A model generated the notes under the pieces. The model searched no databases. It worked only from the letters and a program-made list of their open reading frames with translations, and was not told where the DNA came from. A program made the translations under genes and the position numbers. This document shows, in pieces, positions 36,442 to 44,807 of a DNA stretch of 64,000 nucleotides. The stretch is from JBHOQX01 sp042408595 (GTDB taxonomy: Bacteria; Chloroflexota; Chloroflexia; Chloroflexales; Roseiflexaceae). Numbering within the stretch: the stretch's first letter is position 1; each line of letters opens with the position of its first letter. The stretch lies in assembly GCA_042408595.1 (NCBI GenBank), contig JBHOQX010000107.1:1-64000 (forward strand), read 5' to 3'.

Positions 36442-38553
36442 CTACCCCGCCGGTTTGCGCGCCTTCACCACGATATTCACGAATGTGCGCTCGTCGCCGC
36501 GCAGCCGCTCGTTCGGCGCATCGGCCAGGCGGAACAGCCGGACGCCCAGGTTGATCGGGTTCAGCAGGCTGCCGCTGTTGCGCTCGCCGCGGAAACGGTC
36601 CGCCGAGTCGCGCAGCCGCTCCGGCAGCAGGTTTTTCTCGATCAGCGGCTTGCCGATGCTGTAGACGATCAGGTGGATGAAGGGAAAGGCGTAGTGCGTC
36701 TGCTCCTCCAGCGCCTCGATCTCGAAGCCGGCGGTTGCGATCACATCGCGCAAGTCGCCGGGGCGGTAGAGGCGCCAGTGGTTGCTCCACAGCCCGGTGA
36801 TCGGGCCGGCGCTGCGGATCGGCCGCGCCCCGATCGCCTCCAGCGTTTTGTTGATCGGGTCCCACAGGAACGGATAGTCGGCGTGGGGGACGCTCAGCGC
36901 CAGCGTGCCGCCCGGCTTCAACACCCGGAACACTTCGCGGATCGCCTGGCGGTCATCGGCGATGTGCTCCAGCACCTCGGTCATCAGGACTTTGTCGAAG
37001 GCGCCGCTGCCGAACGGCAGGCGCTGGATGTCCACACTTGCCAGGCGTGCCTCCACCCCCTCGCGCCTGGCCCATTCCAGCCGCGCGACATCCCCATCGA
37101 CGCCGACCAGCCGGACATCCCGCAGGCGGCGCATCATCATCAGGTAGACGCCCATGCCGCAGCCGCAGTCGAGCACCGTCTCGCCGTCGTGCAGGTCGAG
37201 GAAGTCCATCAGCGTGATCGCGCGGCGGCGGAAGGCCATGTCGGCTTCGTTCTGAAGCAGCCGCTCTAGCGTCGCCCGGTCTTCAGCGGAGAGGTTGATG
37301 CGCGCAGTGGCGGGCGCGGCGGGCGGCGCGGCCGAGGCGAGCAGCGGGGCGCCCGCGCTCACCGCCCCGAGCGCGAACTGCGCCCGTGGGCGGGCCGTGT
37401 CCCCGCTGCGCATCTGGCGGGCCGCCAGCACCCGCTCCATCAGCGCCTCGTACTCATCGAGCGAGCGGCGGACGCTGAAGATCGCCTGGACATCCGCACG
37501 CTGCGGGCGCGGCGTTGGGGCGCGGAGTTGCGCCACGATCCCTTCCGCCAGCGCCACCGGGTCGCGTGGGGCGACGAGCCGGCCCATCCCAGTCACCTGG
37601 ACGACCTCGCGCGCGCCGGGGATGTCGGTTGTCACCAGCGGCGCGCCGCTGAGCAGCGCTTCGATCTGGACGCTGGGAAAGCAGTCCGTGCGTGACGGGA
37701 GCGCGAAGACATCGCACAGGGCGTAGAAGTTCGCCATCTGCTGCGCGTTGAGAATCAGGCCGAGGGCGGTGATCTCGTCCTGGTGCTGCTCCAGCAGCGG
37801 GCGGCAGCGCGCGAAAAAGTTCTCGTAGACGACGTTGATCTCGCCGGCGTAGATGAAATGCGCCTCGGGGACCTGCGCGCGCACCAGCGGCACGGCCTGG
37901 AGCAGGTAATCGAAGCCCTTTTCCTCCACGAAGCGCCCGGCGAAGCCGATCAGCTTCTTGCCTTCCAGCCCAAGCTCGCGGCGCCATGCGGCGACGGCCT
38001 CCGGCTGCGGCGGCGGCAGATCGGCGGGCGGGTAGATCGCCGCCAGCCGCCCGCGCAACGGCGCGAGGAAGCGCGAGTGCCGCCCGTAATCCGCGCTGTG
38101 GACCACCACCTGGTCGGCCAGGCGCATCCCGGCGGCCATGGTCGAATCCATCGCCCGCTGGATGAGCGCGTTCGTGAAGCCCGCCGGCATCACGACGTCG
38201 CCCTGGTGGGTGATGACCGAGGCGCGGCCAAGGGCCCGGGCCAGCGCCACCACCAGCAGCGTCTCGGGCATGGGCGTGTGGATGTGGACGAGATCGTGCG
38301 CGCGCAGCAGCCGCGCCAGCGTCGCCGGGTAGCCCGGCATCACCACCGTGCGGCTCACACGCGCGACATACGGCACCCGCACCACGCGCACGCCGTTGAT
38401 GATCTCCTCAGCCGGCAGCTCGCGATGGTGCTGCGACGCCAGCACGGTGACGGTATGGCCGCGCGCCGCCAGCCCTTCGGCGAGGCGCTTGGCATAGGCG
38501 GTGAGGCCGGTCCAGTGCGGGTGATAGAACGTCAGTGTTACCAGAATCTTCAT
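36442..38553 (-). CDS. Fusion of a family 4 glycosyltransferase and a SAM-dependent methyltransferase
   Basis: 703 aa. Residues 1-375 are a GT-B retaining glycosyltransferase (GT4): TLTFYHPHWTGLTAYAKRLAEGL, HIHTPMPETLL, GFAGRFVEEKGFDYLL and SVQIEALLSGAPLVTTDIPG. After an Ala-rich linker (about 385-420), residues about 435-640 are a class I methyltransferase: VLDCGCGMGVYL, DIQRLPFGSGAFD, MTEVLEHI, LKPGGTLALSVPHADYP. Separate enzymes of these types occur side by side in many glycan clusters; here they form one chain. A second methyltransferase gene lies 33 bp upstream on the same strand. Confidence 0.85.
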   Translation of the reverse strand: MKILVTLTFYHPHWTGLTAYAKRLAEGLAARGHTVTVLASQHHRELPAEEIINGVRVVRVPYVARVSRTVVMPGYPATLARLLRAHDLVHIHTPMPETLLVVALARALGRASVITHQGDVVMPAGFTNALIQRAMDSTMAAGMRLADQVVVHSADYGRHSRFLAPLRGRLAAIYPPADLPPPQPEAVAAWRRELGLEGKKLIGFAGRFVEEKGFDYLLQAVPLVRAQVPEAHFIYAGEINVVYENFFARCRPLLEQHQDEITALGLILNAQQMANFYALCDVFALPSRTDCFPSVQIEALLSGAPLVTTDIPGAREVVQVTGMGRLVAPRDPVALAEGIVAQLRAPTPRPQRADVQAIFSVRRSLDEYEALMERVLAARQMRSGDTARPRAQFALGAVSAGAPLLASAAPPAAPATARINLSAEDRATLERLLQNEADMAFRRRAITLMDFLDLHDGETVLDCGCGMGVYLMMMRRLRDVRLVGVDGDVARLEWARREGVEARLASVDIQRLPFGSGAFDKVLMTEVLEHIADDRQAIREVFRVLKPGGTLALSVPHADYPFLWDPINKTLEAIGARPIRSAGPITGLWSNHWRLYRPGDLRDVIATAGFEIEALEEQTHYAFPFIHLIVYSIGKPLIEKNLLPERLRDSADRFRGERNSGSLLNPINLGVRLFRLADAPNERLRGDERTFVNIVVKARKPAG

Positions 38554-38586
38554 GCGAGTCCTTTGGGGCGGGCGGGCGCGCCGGCC

Positions 38587-39357
38587 TCACCCGCTCGCCT
38601 CCGCACGCTTCGTCGCACGCACGACCAGCGTTGTGCCGAGTGGAACGCGAGAGAAGAGATTGTCGCATTTGAGCGCGGCGTAGAACAGGGCGACGGCCAG
38701 CCGCCGCGCGGGGCTCGGCTCGCGCCAGAACGCCTGCGACTGGCTGGCATGCGAGCGGCGGGCCAGCCGCAGCAGTGTGGTGTACGCCCAGACGACGCCG
38801 CGCATGCTGGGAAAGCCAAGCCAGCGCACCGTGATGTCGGTGTACCCGCCGTAGAATTCGGCCAGCAGTTCGGCATTGCGGAAGCGGCGCAGGTGGCCGG
38901 CGTAGCTGTCGAGCACGGAGAACTGGCGCGGATCGCGCGGGACGCTGACGACCAGCGTGCCGCCGGGGCGGAGCAACTCGCCGGCGCGCGCCAGCAGCTC
39001 GCGCCATGGGCCGACATGCTCGAGCACTTCTGTGCAGACGACCACATCGTAGCCACCGGCCGCGATCGGGAGCGCCGGGTCGTAGGCATCGCCGGCGAAC
39101 AGCCGGGCGTTGAGGCCACGTCGCGCCAGGATGCGGCGGCCAAGCTCGATCACCCGCGCTTCGACATCCACGCCATCGACCTCGAACCCGGCCCGCACAA
39201 GCTCCGCCACCAGCCGGCCGCTGCCGCAGCCGAGGTCGAGCGCGCGGCCGGAGCGCCCGCGCAGCAGCCCGAGCACCACGTCGCTCAAATTGCGCAGCGC
39301 CGGGTCGGTCCATTGCCAGCGCTCGATCAGCGTGTCGTCCTGGGAGTAGACCTGCAT
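38587..39357 (-). CDS. SAM-dependent methyltransferase
   Basis: 256-aa class I methyltransferase: ALDLGCGSGRLVAELV, GVDVEARVIELGRR, VVVCTEVLEHVGPW and LLRPGGTLVVSVPRD. After the core comes a hydrophobic/basic C-terminal third (LRLARRSHASQS, AVALFYAALKCDNLF) that resembles lipid- or glycan-acting members. It is upstream of, and probably co-transcribed with, the GT4-methyltransferase fusion. Substrate unknown. Confidence 0.85.
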   Translation of the reverse strand: MQVYSQDDTLIERWQWTDPALRNLSDVVLGLLRGRSGRALDLGCGSGRLVAELVRAGFEVDGVDVEARVIELGRRILARRGLNARLFAGDAYDPALPIAAGGYDVVVCTEVLEHVGPWRELLARAGELLRPGGTLVVSVPRDPRQFSVLDSYAGHLRRFRNAELLAEFYGGYTDITVRWLGFPSMRGVVWAYTTLLRLARRSHASQSQAFWREPSPARRLAVALFYAALKCDNLFSRVPLGTTLVVRATKRAEASG

Positions 39358-39412
39358 GTGCCCGTTGCCCGCCCCGTACGAAGGCCTGCCCCTACTGTCT
39401 GCTTGCGTGCCG

Positions 39413-39421
39413 TGCTATTAT
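39413..39421 (+). promoter_or_regulatory. Extended -10 promoter (TGC TATTAT)
   Basis: TGCTATTAT lies between the divergent methyltransferase and phospholipase D-family genes, 62 bp before the latter's ATG. No clear -35. Confidence 0.45.
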
Positions 39422-39483
39422 AGCCGCTGAACCAGATCAGGACAAAAACACCCCACGGGCACAGCACCAGGAGCACTTGCCGG

Positions 39484-41088
39484 ATGACCAAACCGACCCT
39501 CCCTGACGGCATACTGGCCGGCGCTCCGACCGGCGCGGGCCATTTCAAGGCCGCAGCGACTCACGACGGACGCCATCGGGCCGACATCCTCAGCCCTGCC
39601 TCCGACCAGTTCAACCGCGCCCTCGAGCGGGCGAGCAACGCACCGCTGCGCCATGGCAACCGCCTGACACTGCTGCGAAACGGCCCGGCGACCTACGACG
39701 ACTGGCTGGCGGCGATCGCAGGCGCCGAGCGATTTATCCACCTGGAAAACTATATCTTTCAGGACGACGCCACCGGCCGGCGGTTCGCCGATGCGCTCGC
39801 AGCCAAAGCGGCCGATGGCGTGCCGGTGCGCGTCCTGGTCGATTGGTTCGGCTCGTGCGATGTGCCGCTGTCGTTCTGGCGGCGGCTGCGCGGCGCCGGC
39901 GTCGATCTGCGGATTTTCAACCCGCCCGGTTTCAGCGATCCGCTCAAGGTCGTGCAGCGCGACCATCGCAAGATGATCGGTGTGGACGGCTGCTATGCAT
40001 CGGTTGGGGGCGTCTGCATCGCCGATCCATGGATGGATACCTCGCCGGTGACCGGCCTGCCGTATCGTGATACGGCGGTCGCCGTGCAGGGGCCGGCGGT
40101 CGTCGACCTGGAGCGGGCCTTCGCCAGCATCTGGCAGCTCAGCGGCCCGCGGCTGCCGCCCGAGGAGCTCTTGCATGCCGGCGCGGTCCTGCCGGCCGGC
40201 GATGTCGCGGCGCGGGTGATCATCCAGGAGCCGGGACGGATGCGCATGCTGCGGGTGTTGCAGCTGCTGCTGGCCGGTGTGCAGGAGCGAATCTGGATCG
40301 CGGATGCCTACTTCCTCGTCTCGGCGATTGTGCGCGAGGCGTTGATCGCTGCGGCGCGCGACGGAGTGGACGTGCGCATCCTGCTGCCGGCCAGCAACGA
40401 CCTGCCGCTGGTCGGCGTGATGTCGCGCTACGGCTACCGGCCGCTGCTCGAGGCTGGCGTGCGCATCTGGGAGTACACCGGGCTGATGATGCATGCCAAG
40501 ACGACCGTGGCCGACGGCTGGTGGTCGCGGATCGGCTCGACCAACCTTAACCCGACCGGGCTGCTGACGAACTGGGAGATCGACCTGGTTGCCGAGGACC
40601 GCACATTTGGCGCGGCCATGGAGGCGATGTACCTGGATGATCTGGCGCATGCGCGGGAGATCAAGCTGCGCGGGGTGCGCCGGCTGCGCCCTCGCCCGGA
40701 GCGCCCGGAGAGTCGGGCCGAGCGCCGCGCCCGCCGCCACCGGACCAAGCGCAGCGTGCGGGTGAGTGTGATGGCGGCCCGGGTCGGCGCCGCGCTCGCC
40801 GCCGCCGGCGACGATGTGGTCAGCCGGAATGAGTGGGCCGTCGGCACAGCGATGAGCAGCGGGCTGCTCAGCCTGTCGCTGCTGGCGTTCCGCTTCCCAC
40901 GCGCCCTGGCATGGCCGCTCGCACTGGTCGGAGCGCTACTCGGCACGCTGGGGCTCCTGCGGCAGATCCGCCCGCCTGGGGGGCACCAGTTCTCGCGCGC
41001 TCGCCGGGCCGAGCTCTTCCGCCAACAACTGCAGCGCATCCGTGAGGGGCAGTTGCGCCGCGCCCGCCGCCGGCGGCTGCCGGTGTGA
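39484..41088 (+). CDS. Phospholipase D-family protein, cardiolipin synthase-like
   Basis: 534 aa with two HKD motifs: residues near 160 (RDHRKMIGVDGC, then ASVGG) and near 338 (MHAKTTVADGWW, then GSTNLNPTG). These are the paired catalytic His/Lys/Asp sites of cardiolipin/phosphatidyl synthases. Unlike ClsA-type enzymes it has no N-terminal membrane helices. Instead a very basic linker (about 395-420, many Arg) is followed by a hydrophobic stretch at about 455-485 (SSGLLSLSLLAFRF, WPLALVGALLGTLGLL) and a basic tail. This places the membrane anchor at the C-terminus. Confidence 0.85.
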   Translation: MTKPTLPDGILAGAPTGAGHFKAAATHDGRHRADILSPASDQFNRALERASNAPLRHGNRLTLLRNGPATYDDWLAAIAGAERFIHLENYIFQDDATGRRFADALAAKAADGVPVRVLVDWFGSCDVPLSFWRRLRGAGVDLRIFNPPGFSDPLKVVQRDHRKMIGVDGCYASVGGVCIADPWMDTSPVTGLPYRDTAVAVQGPAVVDLERAFASIWQLSGPRLPPEELLHAGAVLPAGDVAARVIIQEPGRMRMLRVLQLLLAGVQERIWIADAYFLVSAIVREALIAAARDGVDVRILLPASNDLPLVGVMSRYGYRPLLEAGVRIWEYTGLMMHAKTTVADGWWSRIGSTNLNPTGLLTNWEIDLVAEDRTFGAAMEAMYLDDLAHAREIKLRGVRRLRPRPERPESRAERRARRHRTKRSVRVSVMAARVGAALAAAGDDVVSRNEWAVGTAMSSGLLSLSLLAFRFPRALAWPLALVGALLGTLGLLRQIRPPGGHQFSRARRAELFRQQLQRIREGQLRRARRRRLPV

Positions 41089-41195
41089 CCCCACGGCGGA
41101 CGGCGGCATGCTCTTCCGGATAGAGGATGAGCGCCGGAAGAAGGCTTTCTCAGTTGCAACACGGGCATCGTCTTCCGTCGTTGGCGGTCTGCCGC

Positions 41196-41852
41196 CTACC
41201 ACCCACCATCCACCAGGATGCTGGTCCGACTGGCCGCCCTGCGCAGCCGGGCGATCAAGACAACCAGCCCGGTGAAGAGCAGCGCGCCGGCGGCGATCCC
41301 TAGGCAGGTGAGCGCCACGCCGCTGTACCCACCGGATTGCCGTGGATCGAGGAACGGGTAGGGGTACCAGCCGACCAGCGCGCCACGCACCAGCGCATAG
41401 GCCAGCCAGACGATCGGGTAGAGCAGCCAGATGAGCCCCCACTGAAAGGGAAGGGGGACGTGCGGCGGGTCGATCAACCAGTCCGCCAGCACAGCTAACG
41501 GCATAATGCGGTGCAGCACCGTGTCCACCCATGGCACGGTCATCTGCAGCTGCTCCTGCAGATCGGAGAGCAGCAGCGCGAAGACGACGAACGTAACGCT
41601 GAGATACAATACCGCCGCGCCGCGGATAAGCGCCACTGCCAGCGGCGGGCGGCGCGACGGGTCAAGCGTTGCGCCCCACAGCAGCACGGCCGCGCCGTAC
41701 AGGTTGCTCTGGACGGTAAAAAAGCTGAAGAAGTTGACCGGGTTGAATCCCGGCACACCGGTGCGCAGCCAGAGCTGGTAGCCGATGGCGATGAGGGTGA
41801 GAAACGCAAAGGCGGCCCGGTAGGCGCGGACCCAGCCCGCTGCTCGTTTCAT
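41196..41852 (-). CDS. Pr6Pr-like integral membrane protein
   Basis: 218 aa with about six transmembrane segments. The sequence FNPVNFFSFFTVQSNLYGAAVLL, followed by a loop and HRIMPLAVLADWL, then GWYPYPFLDP, matches the Pr6Pr (FAR-17a/AIG1-like) family; function in bacteria is not established. The start at 41852 has a good ribosome-binding site (aaaggag) 8 bases upstream; the frame is open much further, but only because it is antisense to the next gene. Confidence 0.75.
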   Translation of the reverse strand: MKRAAGWVRAYRAAFAFLTLIAIGYQLWLRTGVPGFNPVNFFSFFTVQSNLYGAAVLLWGATLDPSRRPPLAVALIRGAAVLYLSVTFVVFALLLSDLQEQLQMTVPWVDTVLHRIMPLAVLADWLIDPPHVPLPFQWGLIWLLYPIVWLAYALVRGALVGWYPYPFLDPRQSGGYSGVALTCLGIAAGALLFTGLVVLIARLRRAASRTSILVDGGW

Positions 41853-41927
41853 CGCATGGCTCCTTTCTGTGCGGCGGCCTACCCGTAGTGTACCACAACG
41901 CGTTCCATGGCCTGATGTGAGCCTTCT

Positions 41928-43880
41928 ATGCAGCAACTGATCCTCGCCGATATCGCCGGGCCGTTTTACGACCTGGACCTGCCCTTTCGCAACTGGTCGT
42001 CGCTGCCGTTCACGCAGCTCGACCTGGCGCACCCGCCCTATGTCGATGCGGCGCGTCTTGACGCGGCGGTGATGCGCGCCATCGCGCATCTCGCCCGGCT
42101 TCAGGCGCAGGGCTATACCGGGATCGTGCTCGACAACCTGGCCCATCTCACCGGGTTTGAAGCGGCTGGCGGCGCGATTTACCCGCCAGGCTGCCCCGAG
42201 CGCCTGCGGGTGGCCTGCTACCGCGCCGCCTTCGGTCGGCTGTTCGCGGCGGCAGAGGCGCGCGGCATGGCGGTTTTCATCACGACCGATATGCAATGGA
42301 GCACCGCCCCGTTGCGGCGCTACGTCGGGCAGCTGGCGGCGGACAACCCGCGCTTGGCGGAGGCGAACCGGCGTGCGCTCGCCGAGCTGTTCGCGGCCTT
42401 CCCGCAGGTGCGCGGTATCGTGGTGCGCGTCGGCGAAGCCGGCGGGGCGCACAACGCCGGGGGCTACGATGGGCACATGCTCTATCGCAGCGTCGCCGCG
42501 CTGCGCGCCCTGATCGACACGTTGCTGCCGGTCTGCGCGCAGTACGGCCGGCTGCTGGTGGTGCGCACGTGGAGCATCGGCGTCGGCGAGTTGGGCGATC
42601 TGCTCTGGTCGCCGGCGCGCTATCACGCCGTGTTCGGCGGCTACAGTTCGCCGCACCTACTGGCGTCGGTCAAACACGGGCCGGCAGATTTCTTCCGCCT
42701 GCTGCCGCCCAATCCGACGATCGGGCTGGCGGGGCCGCGCCAGATCATCGAGCTGCAAAACCGACGCGAGTACGAGTTGTTCGGCATGGCGCCGAGCGGG
42801 GTCGCGGCGTTGCACGGCGCGGCCATCCGTCATGCGGCAGCAACTGGCGCCGCCGGTGTCTGGGCCTGGAATGCGACCGGCGGCTGGGGCGGCGGAACGG
42901 CGACGCTTGGCCCGGACGGTTGGAACGTGTGGACGGAGCTGAGCAGCGCGCTGACCGCCGCGCTCGCCCAGTCCCCCGCTCTGGACCCGGCGGCGTTCGT
43001 GCGGGACTGGTGCGCGGCCCGGCTCGGGGGTGCGCTCGGCGCGGCAGCGGCGGCGCTCTATCTCGATTCGGAGCAGCTTTGGGAACGTGGCTGGTACATG
43101 GGGCCGCTCGTCGGCGCGGCGGCGCTGCGCGGCATACGCATCCCGCCGCTTCTCTGGGTCTGGTGGATGCGCCCGACCGCCGCGCCGCTATGCTGGGCCT
43201 ATCTCGCGGCGGCGGTGGCGAGCCCAGAGCGTGCCCTGCGCGACAGCCGCGTGGCGGTGGCGCAGGCGGCGCGGCACGCGGCGGCGCTGGCACGGCTGGC
43301 GGCCGATGGCGGGCCGGAGGCGGCGTTCATGGCCGAGAGCGCCCGCTATTTCTGGGATGCGCTGGCCGTTGCCTACGCCATTCGCGCTGTGATGCTGCCG
43401 GCCTTCGCCGCAGCGGCGCGCGGGGAAGTAGCGGGCTGGCGGCGCGCGGCGCGGGGAGCTGCCGCGGCGCGCGCTGGCCTGCGGCAGCATCGCGAGACCT
43501 GGGACGGCCGGCGCGATTTTCCGGCGCTGGAGCTGGACGAAATCGACGCCTTTCTGGCCTCGCTGGAGCGCATGCCGGAGGTGCGCTGGCTTCAGGCGCG
43601 AGCCGCCTGCGAGATGGTAGCGCACCTGCGGGCAGGCGGGCGGGCGAGGACCGCCCTTTACGCCGGTGGTACGGCCGGGGCAGTCATGGTCGCGCTCGCA
43701 CTGGCCCGCCTCAGGCGCACCCCCGTCGGTGTGGCTGGCGCGCTCACCCCGCTCCTGCTGGCCGCGCCGCCGGTGCGGCGGCAGGCGCTGCGCGCCGGCC
43801 TGCCCTGGCTCAACCGCCGGCTCTTTCTGCTGCCGTCGATCTTCTTCGAAACCGGCCCGTCGCTGACGGAATGGGCGTGA
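41928..43880 (+). CDS. Unknown 650-aa protein, possible TIM-barrel glycoside hydrolase
   Basis: Not assigned to a family. Residues about 1-350 look like a (beta/alpha)8 barrel: GYTGIVLDNLAHL, GMAVFITTDMQW, VRGIVVRVGEAGG (possible acid), YGRLLVVRTWSIG, NPTIGLAGPRQII, and AAGVWAWNATGGWGGG near the end, a pattern recalling alpha-glucuronidase-like or related hydrolases. Residues about 360-650 are Ala-rich helices with a hydrophobic region near 600-640. There is no signal peptide. Long, with good codon usage, so it is a real gene. It is near glycan genes, which fits a glycosidase role but does not prove it. Confidence 0.6.
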   Translation: MQQLILADIAGPFYDLDLPFRNWSSLPFTQLDLAHPPYVDAARLDAAVMRAIAHLARLQAQGYTGIVLDNLAHLTGFEAAGGAIYPPGCPERLRVACYRAAFGRLFAAAEARGMAVFITTDMQWSTAPLRRYVGQLAADNPRLAEANRRALAELFAAFPQVRGIVVRVGEAGGAHNAGGYDGHMLYRSVAALRALIDTLLPVCAQYGRLLVVRTWSIGVGELGDLLWSPARYHAVFGGYSSPHLLASVKHGPADFFRLLPPNPTIGLAGPRQIIELQNRREYELFGMAPSGVAALHGAAIRHAAATGAAGVWAWNATGGWGGGTATLGPDGWNVWTELSSALTAALAQSPALDPAAFVRDWCAARLGGALGAAAAALYLDSEQLWERGWYMGPLVGAAALRGIRIPPLLWVWWMRPTAAPLCWAYLAAAVASPERALRDSRVAVAQAARHAAALARLAADGGPEAAFMAESARYFWDALAVAYAIRAVMLPAFAAAARGEVAGWRRAARGAAAARAGLRQHRETWDGRRDFPALELDEIDAFLASLERMPEVRWLQARAACEMVAHLRAGGRARTALYAGGTAGAVMVALALARLRRTPVGVAGALTPLLLAAPPVRRQALRAGLPWLNRRLFLLPSIFFETGPSLTEWA

Positions 43881-43911
43881 GCCAGGCACGCCGGGTGCCG
43901 CCGACGGCGGG

Positions 43912-44643
43912 CTACGCGCTTCGCATCCGCTCACGCCGCAGGCCGCGCCGCCAAAACGCGCGCCATTCGCGGCGGATCACCAGTCCGGTCACAATGGCTG
44001 TCTGGGCGAAGCCCCAGGCGCGCCCGGCCGCCTCGGTGCGGCGCGCCAACAGCGCGGCGCGCAGGTCATCGGCGGTCGTGCCGGGGAAGCTGGTCACGCC
44101 GGTGCCGATCGTCGCGAGGTGGTGTGCGTCGCTCCCCCCGACCGCCGCCAGGTGCAACGCTCGGGCGTCCGCCGCGGCGAGCGCGTTCATCCGCGGCGAC
44201 CAGAGGCTGGCGTTGAAGGTTTCGACCGCGTCCAGCGGCCATTCCGGCACCGGCCCGGACGCGCGCTGTCGCAGGCCACTCCGCCCGAGCGACGGTACCA
44301 TCCAGTCGTACGGGTGCGCCGCGATGCATATCCCACCCTGGGCGTGGGCCGCAGCGATCGTCTCCGCCGCTGGCCGGCCGGGCGGTAGCGCCCGCTCAAT
44401 GAACAGGACGAGCAGGTGCCCGTCCGCCGTCGAGACTTCCTCGCCGATGATGACGTCGATGCCGTAGGCGGGGGCAAGCCGGCGCGCCGCGAGCGCCCCG
44501 TCGATGGTGTCGTGGTCGGTGATCGCGATCAGGCGCAGGCTGGTGTGCTGCGCCACGTGGGCCAACACTTCCTCAGGCGTATTGTGGCCGTCGCTCCAGG
44601 TGGTGTGAAGGTGGAGGTCGGCGCTGCTCCAGACCTGGGTCAC
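43912..44643 (-). CDS. PHP-domain phosphoesterase
   Basis: 243-aa PHP-family metal-dependent phosphoesterase. Metal-binding blocks: DLHLHTTWSDG, IAITDHDTIDGA, IIGEEVS, AAHPYDW, and GGSDAHHLATIGTG. It resembles stand-alone PHP proteins acting on small phosphorylated substrates (RNase AM-like). About 45 basic residues at the C-terminus (RREWRAFWRRGLRRER) are atypical. It is downstream of, and possibly in an operon with, the GT4 gene. Confidence 0.85.
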   Translation of the reverse strand: MTQVWSSADLHLHTTWSDGHNTPEEVLAHVAQHTSLRLIAITDHDTIDGALAARRLAPAYGIDVIIGEEVSTADGHLLVLFIERALPPGRPAAETIAAAHAQGGICIAAHPYDWMVPSLGRSGLRQRASGPVPEWPLDAVETFNASLWSPRMNALAAADARALHLAAVGGSDAHHLATIGTGVTSFPGTTADDLRAALLARRTEAAGRAWGFAQTAIVTGLVIRREWRAFWRRGLRRERMRSA

Positions 44644-44669
44644 GGGTGTGTCTCCTTGTCAAGCAGGTG

Positions 44670-44795
44670 GCGGATGGCGAACGATGCCTGGCCCAGAGAC
44701 CGGGAGAGGACGAGCGGGAGAACAAGCCTGCCTCCCGGCCTCCCTCCCTGAAACCGTCATCCGTCGTCGTTCGTCCAGCGGCCGTTGCCAGGCGA
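44670..44795. repeat. Degenerate repeat tract between the PHP and GT4 genes
   Basis: Purine words (ggatggcgaacgat, gggagaggacgagcgggag) are followed by pyrimidine words (gcctccctccctg, cgtcatccgtcgtcgttcgtcc) that are partly complementary to them. Same family as the tract at 11708. Confidence 0.5.
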
Positions 44796-44807
44796 TAGGG
44801 CTGTCGC

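Noticed and set aside
41853..42656. Long N-terminal extension of the Pr6Pr-like gene
   Set aside because: It overlaps the 650-aa gene antisense; a good ribosome-binding site and a typical first TM helix favour the start at 41852.
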